DNA of 64,000 nt from Parvibaculum sp. (GTDB lineage: Bacteria > Pseudomonadota > Alphaproteobacteria > Parvibaculales > Parvibaculaceae), in the NCBI GenBank assembly GCA_017642695.1, contig JAEPQD010000002.1, positions 939,425-1,003,424 on the forward strand, in the 5' to 3' direction. Position 1 is the first letter of the stretch, and each line of letters starts with the position of its first letter. Below, piece by piece: positions 17,960 to 25,630 of this stretch. A program made the position numbers and the translations under genes. The notes under the pieces are model-generated. The model saw nothing but the letters and a program-made list of their open reading frames with translations, was not told where the DNA came from and made no database searches.

Positions 17960-17987
17960 TTGGCACAGCGGAGCGTGCTAGTTTAAT
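17960..17987 (+). promoter_or_regulatory. Putative promoter of the structured RNA
   Basis: TTGGCA at 17960-17965 and TTTAAT at 17982-17987 are spaced 16 bases apart and resemble a housekeeping -35/-10 pair. They predict a transcript start near 17993, exactly where the first RNA helix begins. Confidence 0.5.
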
Positions 17988-17992
17988 GGACT

Positions 17993-18229
17993 GCATCGTT
18001 TCGCTGCCGATGTCGGTTCCGCTTCTTGCTGGGGGGTGAGGCCGGAGCCGTTACGGGCAGCGATGCGTGTCCTCGTGGGGCGCTCAGGTCCGCCGCATCT
18101 CCTGGGTCCGCGAGGCACGGCCGGCCGGGGCGTGGTTCATGGAGTGGCCTCCTCTGATAAGCCGCGATTGCCCGGCCGGCCACTTATTCAAACGGAAAGA
18201 GCCGGTCCTTATGGGACCGGCTCTTTTTC
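17993..18229 (+). ncRNA. Unidentified highly structured RNA
   Basis: About 237 bases fold into consecutive stable helices. (1) GCAT 17993 and CGCTGCC 18002-18008 pair with GGCAGCG 18056-18062 and ATGC to 18066, enclosing CGGTTCCG 18014 with CGGAGCCG 18043-18050. (2) CCTCGTGG 18071 pairs with CCGCGAGG 18108-18115, enclosing CTCAGG with CCTGGG. (3) An 11-bp helix GGCCGGCCGGG 18119-18129 pairs with 18171-18181, enclosing CGTGGTT with AAGCCGCG and GGAG with CTCC. (4) A terminator ends it. A promoter-like element precedes it. I do not see signatures of tmRNA, SRP RNA or RNase P and cannot name it. It lies between pleD and convergent rpmG, so a pleD 3' UTR-derived RNA is another possibility. Confidence 0.6.
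18196..18228 (+). terminator. Rho-independent terminator
   Basis: A perfect 13-bp stem (AAAGAGCCGGTCC at 18196-18208 with its complement at 18214-18226) closes a five-base loop and is followed by T's on the plus strand. It ends the structured RNA and, read on the other strand with a weaker T-run, could also stop rpmG transcription. Confidence 0.85.
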
Positions 18230-18260
18230 GTTTTGACAGCGGGTAGAGACCCGCCGCAAA

Positions 18261-18428
18261 TCACTTGATCTTGGTTTCCTTGAACTCGACATGCTTGCGG
18301 GCGATGGGGTCGTACTTCTTGATGACCATCTTCTCGGTCATGGTGCGGCTGTTCTTCTTGGTGACGTAGAAGTAGCCCGTGCCCGCGGTGCTCTCGAGCT
18401 TGATCTTGATCGATGCCGGCTTCGCCAT
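18261..18428 (-). CDS. rpmG: 50S ribosomal protein L33
   Basis: A 55-residue basic protein of the large ribosomal subunit: [20 protein letters not shown], then [20 protein letters not shown] and a tail rich in lysine. It lacks the CxxC pairs of zinc-type L33, so it is the zinc-free form. AAGGA lies seven bases before the ATG. The gene faces the structured RNA and shares the bidirectional terminator with it. Upstream on the same strand is an MFS transporter whose stop is about 95 bases away. Confidence 0.95.
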   Translation of the reverse strand: MAKPASIKIKLESTAGTGYFYVTKKNSRTMTEKMVIKKYDPIARKHVEFKETKIK

Positions 18429-18523
18429 GTCGCGAAATCCTTGAGTTCAGGCAAGCCCCTGGCAGGGCTCGCAAATTCGGGTTCGCGCAGGGTACCGCCC
18501 CGGCGATTTGGTGCGGAGAGTAC

Positions 18524-19684
18524 TCACGGGGCCGGGTAAGTCAAGCCCGGCCGGGGTGCGTAATAGCGCTGCAGCAGGACGACCATGGCGGCGACCCCGA
18601 AGAGCGACATGAGGATGCCGGTCCAGAGGGGCAGGCCCAGATGGATCGCGAGGGCGGCGCAAAAGAGACCGCCGGCGCCGCCGATGTCCCAGCCGCCCTC
18701 GGTCACGACATGGAAGCGGAGCGTGCAGGGCGCGCGCTTCGCCTGGGTGTAGACGGCGGTCATCAGCGTCGGGACATAGAGGCAGGCGCCAAGCGCGCCC
18801 AGCGCGTTCGCCAGGACGGCGACGGTGGCGTCGCCCGTGGCGACGGCACGCAGGACGATGATGAGCGAGAAGGTGCCGAAGGCGTAGACGACGGCGCGGC
18901 TGCCATGGCCCGCGTCGATGTGGCGGCCGAGCGTGAGACTGCCGATGCCGCCGATGACCGCGGCCAGCGCGAGCGCGCCGCCATAGGCGAGGAAGTCTTC
19001 GTTCAAGGAGGTGAAGAGCGCGATCTGCCAGACGAAGACGTAACCCGCCATGATCCAGCCGTCGGCGATGAAGAGCAGCATGCCGGGGATGGACGCCCGG
19101 AAGGCGCCGGAGACGGTGCGCGCGACGCGGACCTCGGGCGTGCGCAGGAGCGGCAGGGCGGAGGCGATGCAGAAGATCGTGGCGAGGCTGAAGGCGGCGC
19201 GGGGGCCGTAAGTGACGAGGAGGAGGCCGGTCATGAGCGGGCTCACGACGCCGACAAGGGCGGTGACGGCCTCGCGGACGCCGATCTGGTGACCGCGATG
19301 CTCATCGTCGCCGAGCGTCGCGAAATAGGCGTGGTAGGTCGACCAGTAGACCGTGTCGCCGACGGAGGCGACGACGATGAGGAGGGCGAGCATGGTGCCG
19401 ACGCCGTCGACCTCGGCGAGGAGGGGAAACTGGAAGGCCGTCAGCAGCGTGCCGACGATCACCATGGTGCGCATGCCCCAGCGCACGGTGAGGGGAACGA
19501 TCAGCGGACGGATGAGAAAGCGGCCGAGCAGGATCAGCGCGAAGGAGGAGAGCGCCGTCGGCGCGGGTACGCCCGCCTTCAGCAGATAGGTGACGAAGAA
19601 GGCGCTGCCGCCGGTGACGGCGACGGCGTGAATCCAGTAGTGAAGATTGAGAAGGTTGACGGTGCGATTGCGGAAATACGCCAT
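18524..19684 (-). CDS. MFS transporter
   Basis: This 386-residue protein is almost entirely hydrophobic with about 12 predicted membrane segments and belongs to the major facilitator superfamily. No drug- or sugar-specific signature can be recognised. The ATG at 19684 begins MAYFRNRTVNLLNLHYWIHA, close to the first membrane segment; a longer frame adds 28 unlikely residues. A second, distinct MFS gene lies upstream on the same strand at 19867-21066, separated by about 180 bases. Substrate unknown. Confidence 0.85.
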   Translation of the reverse strand: MAYFRNRTVNLLNLHYWIHAVAVTGGSAFFVTYLLKAGVPAPTALSSFALILLGRFLIRPLIVPLTVRWGMRTMVIVGTLLTAFQFPLLAEVDGVGTMLALLIVVASVGDTVYWSTYHAYFATLGDDEHRGHQIGVREAVTALVGVVSPLMTGLLLVTYGPRAAFSLATIFCIASALPLLRTPEVRVARTVSGAFRASIPGMLLFIADGWIMAGYVFVWQIALFTSLNEDFLAYGGALALAAVIGGIGSLTLGRHIDAGHGSRAVVYAFGTFSLIIVLRAVATGDATVAVLANALGALGACLYVPTLMTAVYTQAKRAPCTLRFHVVTEGGWDIGGAGGLFCAALAIHLGLPLWTGILMSLFGVAAMVVLLQRYYAPRPGLTYPAP

Positions 19685-19866
19685 CGGGTGAGCCCCCGCG
19701 AAGGATGTATCGGAAGAATCGACTGTCCCGCGGCGCATCCCTTTCGGGACGGCACGCTTTCCTGACAAGGCCGGACGGGCCTCATTTCAGTCGATATATC
19801 CGGGCATCACGCGAAATCCTCCGCTGGAGACGGCGCAAATCTAGCCGGTTCCCGATTGCCGTTCAA

Positions 19867-21066
19867 TCAGGCCGGAGAGGGGCGAGGGGCGGTGAAGTAG
19901 CGCCAGCCCGCGACGAGCACGTAGAGGCCGAGAAGTCCGGCCATGGCGACGATGAGGCCGTGGGGGTCCCAGAGGTCCATCGCCGCGCCGGAGAGGGGCG
20001 GGCCGACAAGTGCGCCCAGCGAATACATCATCACGAAGGCGCCGTTGGCGGCGGCAAGGTCGGCGCCCCTGAAGCGTGCGCCGAGGAGCGTCAGACCGAC
20101 GGTGTAGAGGCCTGCGACGACGCCGCCGAAGATGAAAAGTGTGGGCGCGAAGGTCCAGAGCGATCCTGCGGTGAAGGGGATCGCGAGCGTGCCGACAAGA
20201 CCGGTGAGGGCGCAGACGAGGAGGACGAAGCGGCGGTCGGTGCGGTCGGCCCAGAGACCGATGGGCAACTGGCAGAGAATGTTGCCGGCCGCGAAGATCG
20301 ACAGGAAGAGCGCTGCCGTCTGCTCGGTCATGCCGATGCGGACGCCGTAGATCGGCAGCAGGTTGAAGATGTCGGTTTCGGTGGCGCCGTAGACGAGGCC
20401 CGCCAGGGTGGCCGCGGGCGCCGCCATGAGAAAACTCACCATGGTTCGGCTCGGGCGTTCGGTGATGCGCGGGGCAAGGCCGCGTCCGAAGACGAGGAGC
20501 GGGATCGCGGCGAGCGCTATCAGGATCGCGATGGTGGCGAAGGGCAACAGGCCCTCCGTACCGACGAAGAGCAGCAGCAGGGGCCCAGAGGCGAAACCGG
20601 CGGACAGCACCGTGCCGTAGATGCCGATGAGGCGGCCGCGATTCTTCTCGTCGGCCAGCGTGTTGATCCAGAATTCGCTGACGACGAAGAGGCCGGTGAG
20701 CGCGAGGCCATTCGCAAAGCGGATCGGAAACCAGACCCAGACATTCGGGAAGAGGTAATAGGCAGGCATCGCAAGCGCCGAGACGAGGATGCAGGCGAGC
20801 AGGAAGGAGATCGCGGAGAAGCGGCGCAGCAGGCCCGGTATGAACGGCGTGAGCGCGAAGGTCGCGAGCGCCGGCATGGCGGTGTTGAGGCCGATGATGG
20901 AGGCGGGGACGCCGTTCCGCTCCATCAGGAGCGCGAGCAGGGGAATGGAGACGCCGAGGCCCATGCCAACGACGGTGATGCAGGCGATGACCGCGATGAG
21001 GCTGCTGCGGCGCTCGGCGGCCGAGAGCGGCGCGTCGGCGAGCATGGTGAGGTTTTTGTCGTTCAT
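19867..21066 (-). CDS. MFS transporter
   Basis: The 399-residue protein has a short polar N terminus followed by about 12 membrane segments. GLWADRTDRRFV in the middle resembles the MFS signature loop GxxxDRxGRR, and the layout with ARFRGADLAAANGAF resembles YcaD/UMF-like exporters. It is clearly different from the neighbouring MFS protein, so the pair did not arise by recent duplication. There is no regulator beside it. The substrate is not predictable. Confidence 0.85.
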   Translation of the reverse strand: MNDKNLTMLADAPLSAAERRSSLIAVIACITVVGMGLGVSIPLLALLMERNGVPASIIGLNTAMPALATFALTPFIPGLLRRFSAISFLLACILVSALAMPAYYLFPNVWVWFPIRFANGLALTGLFVVSEFWINTLADEKNRGRLIGIYGTVLSAGFASGPLLLLFVGTEGLLPFATIAILIALAAIPLLVFGRGLAPRITERPSRTMVSFLMAAPAATLAGLVYGATETDIFNLLPIYGVRIGMTEQTAALFLSIFAAGNILCQLPIGLWADRTDRRFVLLVCALTGLVGTLAIPFTAGSLWTFAPTLFIFGGVVAGLYTVGLTLLGARFRGADLAAANGAFVMMYSLGALVGPPLSGAAMDLWDPHGLIVAMAGLLGLYVLVAGWRYFTAPRPSPA

Positions 21067-21150
21067 TGCCAGAAGGCGATAGCCTGTTTTGGCGGATTTG
21101 TCATTGGCGGGCGGACAATGGCACGCAGAGCCGCAGAGCGTGAGCGGGCC

Positions 21151-21822
21151 TTACGCCCGGACGACGGGGCGGTCGTTCCGGTAGCTGTAGAGGGGCACGC
21201 GGGAGCGGGTGTGGCCCTTGTGGCGGCGGGCGATTTCCTCGAGCACGAATTCGGTGACGTCGATCACGGGAAGCTTCAGGGCTTCCGAGATCGGGTACCA
21301 GCCGAGATCCTCGAGCTCGCCGCTGCCCTTCACGTCGCCGGTCGCGACGCCGGCGGAGGCCGAGAAGAAGCGCGCGTGAAAACGGATCGGGCTGGAAGCA
21401 GGCGTGATGGCGCGGGCGACGAAATCGAGCACGTCGAGACGGGGCGCGATGCCGCGTTCCCGGAACGGCTCCCAGCCTTCGCCCGCCGCGACGCCGACAT
21501 CGCCTTTCGCACCGACGATGAGACCGGTTTCCTCGAAGGTCTCGCGGATGGCGGCCATGGCGAGCGCCTGCGACTTCTGCCGCGAGGCGCCGGCGCTCGC
21601 CATCAACTGTTCGGTGCGGTTGCCGAAGCCGGCGGCGGGCCGCACGGACATGTCGCCCTGATCGAGCTTGCCGCCCGGAAAGACGAAGGCGTCGGGCACG
21701 AATTTCATGCGGGCATGACGGCGGCCCATCAGGATGCGCGGTTCGCCCGCGCTGTCGTCGATCAGCACGAGGCTTGCGGCATCGCGCGGGCGGATGCCAC
21801 GTTTCACTTGCGCGTCGCTCAT
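21151..21822 (-). CDS. NUDIX hydrolase, second of a tandem pair
   Basis: This 223-residue protein has a NUDIX fold with the motif core ALAMAAIRETFEETGLIVG, and an FPGGKLD block some 45 residues earlier, so an insert interrupts the usual Nudix box. NUDIX enzymes cleave nucleoside diphosphate-linked compounds; long forms like this may act on CoA or NADH-type substrates, but that is a guess. It starts two bases after the stop of the neighbouring NUDIX gene, so translation is coupled. The ATG at 21822 was chosen because the upstream frame overlaps that gene. Confidence 0.85.
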   Translation of the reverse strand: MSDAQVKRGIRPRDAASLVLIDDSAGEPRILMGRRHARMKFVPDAFVFPGGKLDQGDMSVRPAAGFGNRTEQLMASAGASRQKSQALAMAAIRETFEETGLIVGAKGDVGVAAGEGWEPFRERGIAPRLDVLDFVARAITPASSPIRFHARFFSASAGVATGDVKGSGELEDLGWYPISEALKLPVIDVTEFVLEEIARRHKGHTRSRVPLYSYRNDRPVVRA

Positions 21823-21823
21823 G

Positions 21824-22591
21824 TCAGTTGCCGATCGTGTCGCGGATGGCATTGCCGTTCCGGAAGTAGACGAAGGGAACGGCGCGGCGGGACTGTGCGG
21901 CTCTTGCCAGCGCGAGACGCTCGTCGAGTTCATCCAGCACGACGCGGGTGATGTTCGGCAGGTCGAGGCCGCGGGCATCGTCCAGCGTCAGCCAGTGGAG
22001 GCCCTGAAGTTCGCCGGAGCCCGCGACCTTCGCAGGATCACCCTGGATCGTTTCCGCGTCGGCGATGAAGAAGCGCGTGTCGAAGCGGCGTGTGCGGTAG
22101 GGCGGCGTGATGGCGCGGGCGACGAAATCGAGATGGCCGAGCGCGGGGGCGACGCCTTGCGCGAAATAGTCCGCCCAGTCCGGATGCTTGCTCGTCTGCG
22201 GCGCGGCGATGCGCTTGCCGAGGACGAGGCCGGTTTCCTCGAAGGTTTCGCGGATGGCGGCCATGGCGAGCGCGCGGGCACGGAGTTCGGACGGCTTGCC
22301 CGACATGCGCACCATGAGGCGGCGGGCGACGGGATCGCGCAAATCCTGCGCGGGCTTCACGCGGCTGTCCGCGCGGTCGACGCGGCCGCCGGGGAAGACG
22401 AACTTGTTGGGCATGAACTTGTGGTTCGCGTGGCGCTGGCCCATGAGGACCTGCGGATGCGCGCCGTCGCGACGAACGATAATGAGCGTTGCGGCGTCGC
22501 GCGGACGGACGGCCTTGCCCTGGGTCGCCTCGCGATATTCCTGATTGCGCGCCGTCTTCGGGTCGAACGCCCCCCTTGCCTCTCCGCTCAT
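21824..22591 (-). CDS. NUDIX hydrolase, first of a tandem pair
   Basis: A 255-residue paralogue of the next gene: both share RPRDAA at the start, MGQRHA/MGRRHA, FVFPGG, and an identical ALAMAAIRETFEETGL core. The paired genes are one base apart, so they derive from tandem duplication and are expressed together. The N-terminal 30 residues, polar and charged, are extra compared with its partner. They sit upstream of the MFS gene and downstream of DUF983, rnr and topA, all in one direction. Confidence 0.86.
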   Translation of the reverse strand: MSGEARGAFDPKTARNQEYREATQGKAVRPRDAATLIIVRRDGAHPQVLMGQRHANHKFMPNKFVFPGGRVDRADSRVKPAQDLRDPVARRLMVRMSGKPSELRARALAMAAIRETFEETGLVLGKRIAAPQTSKHPDWADYFAQGVAPALGHLDFVARAITPPYRTRRFDTRFFIADAETIQGDPAKVAGSGELQGLHWLTLDDARGLDLPNITRVVLDELDERLALARAAQSRRAVPFVYFRNGNAIRDTIGN

Positions 22592-22689
22592 GCTTCCGTC
22601 CCTGATCTCGTGAATGCTTGTTCAGGACAGGATGCCCGCTCAGGCCGTGGAAAGCCAGCGGCAGGGAAGAAGGCGGGCATGACGCGGGG

Positions 22690-23130
22690 TCAGACGCCGT
22701 GCATTTTTTCTTCGGCATCGCTGCCGAAGCCGTGCATGCGCAGCGCCCATTGCCAGCCGACGATGGCGCCCTTGAGGCGCGGCAGGAACCAGAGCGAGAG
22801 GACCAGCGTCAAGGCGGGCCAGAGCGTTGCATGGACCCAGAGCGGGGGCAGATAGGCGAGTTCCAGCCAGAGCATCATCGGCACCACGATGTGGCCCACG
22901 ATCATGATGGTGAAATAGGGAGGTGCGTCATCCGCCTGGTGGTGATGCAGCGCCTCGCCGCAATCCGGGCAGTTGTCCGAGACCTTGAGAAACTTGTGGA
23001 ACAGGCGGCCGCGGCCGCAGGCCGGGCAGGCGCCCCCGAAGCCGCGCAGGATCGACTGGAACGCAGGGCGGGGGGACGCCTCGGCGGTTTCGTAGATGCG
23101 GGCGTCGCTCATATCCATCGGCATACTCAT
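22690..23130 (-). CDS. DUF983 zinc-ribbon membrane protein
   Basis: The 146-residue protein has two CxxC pairs (CPAC and CPDC, about residues 35-57) forming a zinc ribbon, a histidine-rich ALHHHQADD after it, and two membrane segments in the second half. This is the DUF983 family, common in alphaproteobacteria next to rnr. It may be linked to envelope or cytochrome assembly but no function is proven. The first residues contain three in-frame ATGs (MSMPMDM), so the exact start is uncertain by up to six codons. Confidence 0.87.
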   Translation of the reverse strand: MSMPMDMSDARIYETAEASPRPAFQSILRGFGGACPACGRGRLFHKFLKVSDNCPDCGEALHHHQADDAPPYFTIMIVGHIVVPMMLWLELAYLPPLWVHATLWPALTLVLSLWFLPRLKGAIVGWQWALRMHGFGSDAEEKMHGV

Positions 23131-23248
23131 GACGTACTCAAGGCTCGCGGGAGCGCAGGGCGCCGCTGCGGCACCATGCCCGACTAAAATGGTCGGAAAG
23201 CGCGATCGAGAATATGTGGCAGGTTGCCGCGCGGCGGATTGTACGCGC

Positions 23249-25630
23249 TCAGCGGTGGGACGAGCGTTTCGGCCCCTTTTGAGGGCCTTTGCGGGGGCCG
23301 CCCCGGCCGGATTTGCCGCCGTATTTTCCGCGCTTCACGCCGCCGCGTCCTGCAGGCGCGCGGGAGCGGGCGCCGGCGCCCTTCGGCGCTTCGCTGCCGC
23401 CTTCGAGCAGCTCGAAGCGGAGGCCGCCGGTGACGGGGACCGCTTCCTCGAGGCGGACGCGGACCAGATCGCCCAGGCGATAAGCGATGCGGGTGCGCTC
23501 GCCGATGAGCGCATGGATGATCTCGTCGTGATGGAAATAGTCGCCGCCGAGCGTCGAGATGGGGATGAAACCGTCGGCACCGGTGTCATCGAGCTTCACG
23601 AAGAGGCCGAAGCGCGTCACCCCCGCGATGCGTCCGGTGAACTCCGCGCCAATGCGTGCTTCGAGGAAGGCGGCGATGAAGCGGTCCTTCGAGTCGCGCT
23701 CGGCGATCATGGAGCGGCGTTCAGTCGTCGAGATGTGTTCGGCGATCTCGGCAAGTTCCGATATCTCGTCGTCGGTCTGGCCGTCCTTTCCGAAGCCGAG
23801 CCCGGCGACCAGCGCGCGGTGGACCGTGAGGTCGGCATAACGGCGGATGGGCGAGGTGAAATGGGCGTAGCGACGGAGATTGAGGCCGAAATGGCCGATA
23901 TTGTCCGGCGAGTAGACGGCCTGCGCCTGGGAGCGGAGCACGACGTCGGAGACGATCCGGTCGTGCTCGGTGCCGTCGACTTCCCTGAGGATGCGATTGA
24001 AATTCGCGGGACGGATGTTCTCCCCCCTGGCGAAACTCAGGTTCAGCGTGGCGAGGAATTCGGCGAGCGCCACGAGCTTCTCGCGCGAGGGCGCATCGTG
24101 GATGCGGTAGATGACCTTGCGGTGTTGCGCCTCGGCCGTTTCGGCGGCGCAGACATTCGCCTGGATCATGAACTCCTCGATGAGCTTCATCGATTCGAAC
24201 TTGTCGCCGATACGGATGCCGGCGATGCGGCCGTCCTTGCCGATGTCGATCTTGTATTCCGGGAGATCGAGATCGAGAGGGCCGCGTGCCTCGCGGGCCT
24301 TCGTGATCACCTTGTAGGCGGCCCATAGCGGTTTCAGGACGGGATCGAGCAGGGGGGCGGTGGCATCGTCGGGTTTGCCGTCGATCGCCTGCTGGACCTG
24401 CTTGTAGGAGAGACTTGCCGCCGACTTCATCAGTCCACGAATGAATTCGTGAGAACGCTTGTTGCCGTTGCGGTCGAAGACCATGCGGACCGCGAAACAG
24501 GCGCGGTCCTCGCCCTCGACAAGAGAGCAGAGGTCGTTCGAGATGCGTTCGGGCAGCATCGGCACGACACGGTCCGGGAAGTAGGTCGAGTTGCCGCGCT
24601 TGCGGGCTTCGCGGTCCATCGGTGAGTTGGGCTTCACATAGGCCGCGACATCGGCGATGGCGACGATGGCGACGACGCCGCCCTCGTTTTTCGGATCGTC
24701 GTCGGGCGCGGCCCAGACGGCGTCGTCGTGGTCGCGGGCATCCACCGGGTCGATGGTGATGAGGGGGATGTCGCGCAGATCCGTGCGACCCTTGAGACCC
24801 TGGTGCTTCGCGGCATCCGCTTCCTTCAGTACGTCTTCGGGGAAGGCGTCCGGAATGCCGTGGGTATGGATCGCGATGAGGCTGATCGAGCGCGGGTCGC
24901 CGCTGTCGCCGAAGACCTCGCGGATGCGCGCGCGGGACAGGCCGTAGCGCTTGCCGGGGATGGTTTCGGCGAGGACAAGATTGCCGTCTTCGGCACCGTT
25001 CACGTCTTCGGCGGCGATCTCGAACTCGTTGCGGGCCTTCTTGTCGACGGGAACGAGGCGGCCGCCCTTTCCTTTCTCGTTCTTCCGGTAGAGCCCAAGA
25101 ATGCGCTCCGCGCCCTTGCCGATGCGGCGGATGACGCGGGCTTCATACGGGTACGCCTCGCTCTCGTCTTCGACCTTTTCGAGGCGGGCGAGAACGCGGT
25201 CCCCGACACCGGCGGGCGGCTCGTCGTAGTCACGCTTCCTGCGCGAGGTGTCGGGCGCGATGACGATCACGGGTGCGGGCTCCTCGCCCGGCCAGGAGAC
25301 GGGACGGGCGATCAGCTCGCCGTCGGTGTCGGTATGGGTGATCTCGATAACGGTGACGGGCGGCAGTTCGTCGGTGCGGCGGAGGTTCTTCGCCTCGTCA
25401 CGGGCGATGAGTCCGTCCTCGGTCATCGCCTTGAGGAGTTGCTTCAGGGGGATGCGATCATCGCCCTTCACGCCGAAGGCGCGGCCGATCTCCCGTTTCG
25501 AGGTCTTGCCGGGGTTGTCGGCGAGGAAGGCGAGGATTTCCTCGCGCGAGGGCACGCCGCCGGACTTCTTCTTTCCGGCAGCGGTTTTTTTCGGCGCCCC
25601 CCGTCTGGGCTTGCGCTCGGCCAAGGTCAA
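23249..25630 (-). CDS. rnr: Ribonuclease R
   Basis: RNase R degrades structured RNA from the 3' end processively. The 793-residue protein has an N-terminal winged-helix region, cold-shock-like domains, an RNB catalytic domain with the metal-binding aspartates in TIDPVDARDHDDAV, an S1 domain (EFTGRIAGVTRFGLFVKLDD), and a basic glycine/lysine/arginine tail. The start is a TTG at 25630 that overlaps the topA stop as TTGA; a TTG two codons later with GGCGGA better spaced is an alternative. Overlap with topA implies coupled translation. The basic tail fits RNA or ribosome contact. Confidence 0.93.
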   Translation of the reverse strand: MTLAERKPRRGAPKKTAAGKKKSGGVPSREEILAFLADNPGKTSKREIGRAFGVKGDDRIPLKQLLKAMTEDGLIARDEAKNLRRTDELPPVTVIEITHTDTDGELIARPVSWPGEEPAPVIVIAPDTSRRKRDYDEPPAGVGDRVLARLEKVEDESEAYPYEARVIRRIGKGAERILGLYRKNEKGKGGRLVPVDKKARNEFEIAAEDVNGAEDGNLVLAETIPGKRYGLSRARIREVFGDSGDPRSISLIAIHTHGIPDAFPEDVLKEADAAKHQGLKGRTDLRDIPLITIDPVDARDHDDAVWAAPDDDPKNEGGVVAIVAIADVAAYVKPNSPMDREARKRGNSTYFPDRVVPMLPERISNDLCSLVEGEDRACFAVRMVFDRNGNKRSHEFIRGLMKSAASLSYKQVQQAIDGKPDDATAPLLDPVLKPLWAAYKVITKAREARGPLDLDLPEYKIDIGKDGRIAGIRIGDKFESMKLIEEFMIQANVCAAETAEAQHRKVIYRIHDAPSREKLVALAEFLATLNLSFARGENIRPANFNRILREVDGTEHDRIVSDVVLRSQAQAVYSPDNIGHFGLNLRRYAHFTSPIRRYADLTVHRALVAGLGFGKDGQTDDEISELAEIAEHISTTERRSMIAERDSKDRFIAAFLEARIGAEFTGRIAGVTRFGLFVKLDDTGADGFIPISTLGGDYFHHDEIIHALIGERTRIAYRLGDLVRVRLEEAVPVTGGLRFELLEGGSEAPKGAGARSRAPAGRGGVKRGKYGGKSGRGGPRKGPQKGPKRSSHR

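Noticed and set aside
18036-18236. Open frame within the structured RNA
   Set aside because: It crosses all predicted helices and the terminator; the pattern fits RNA structure better than protein.
19705-21951. Long frame antisense to the second MFS gene
   Set aside because: Its translation is almost all charged residues (Glu, Arg, Asp, Gly), the typical shadow of membrane-protein codons.
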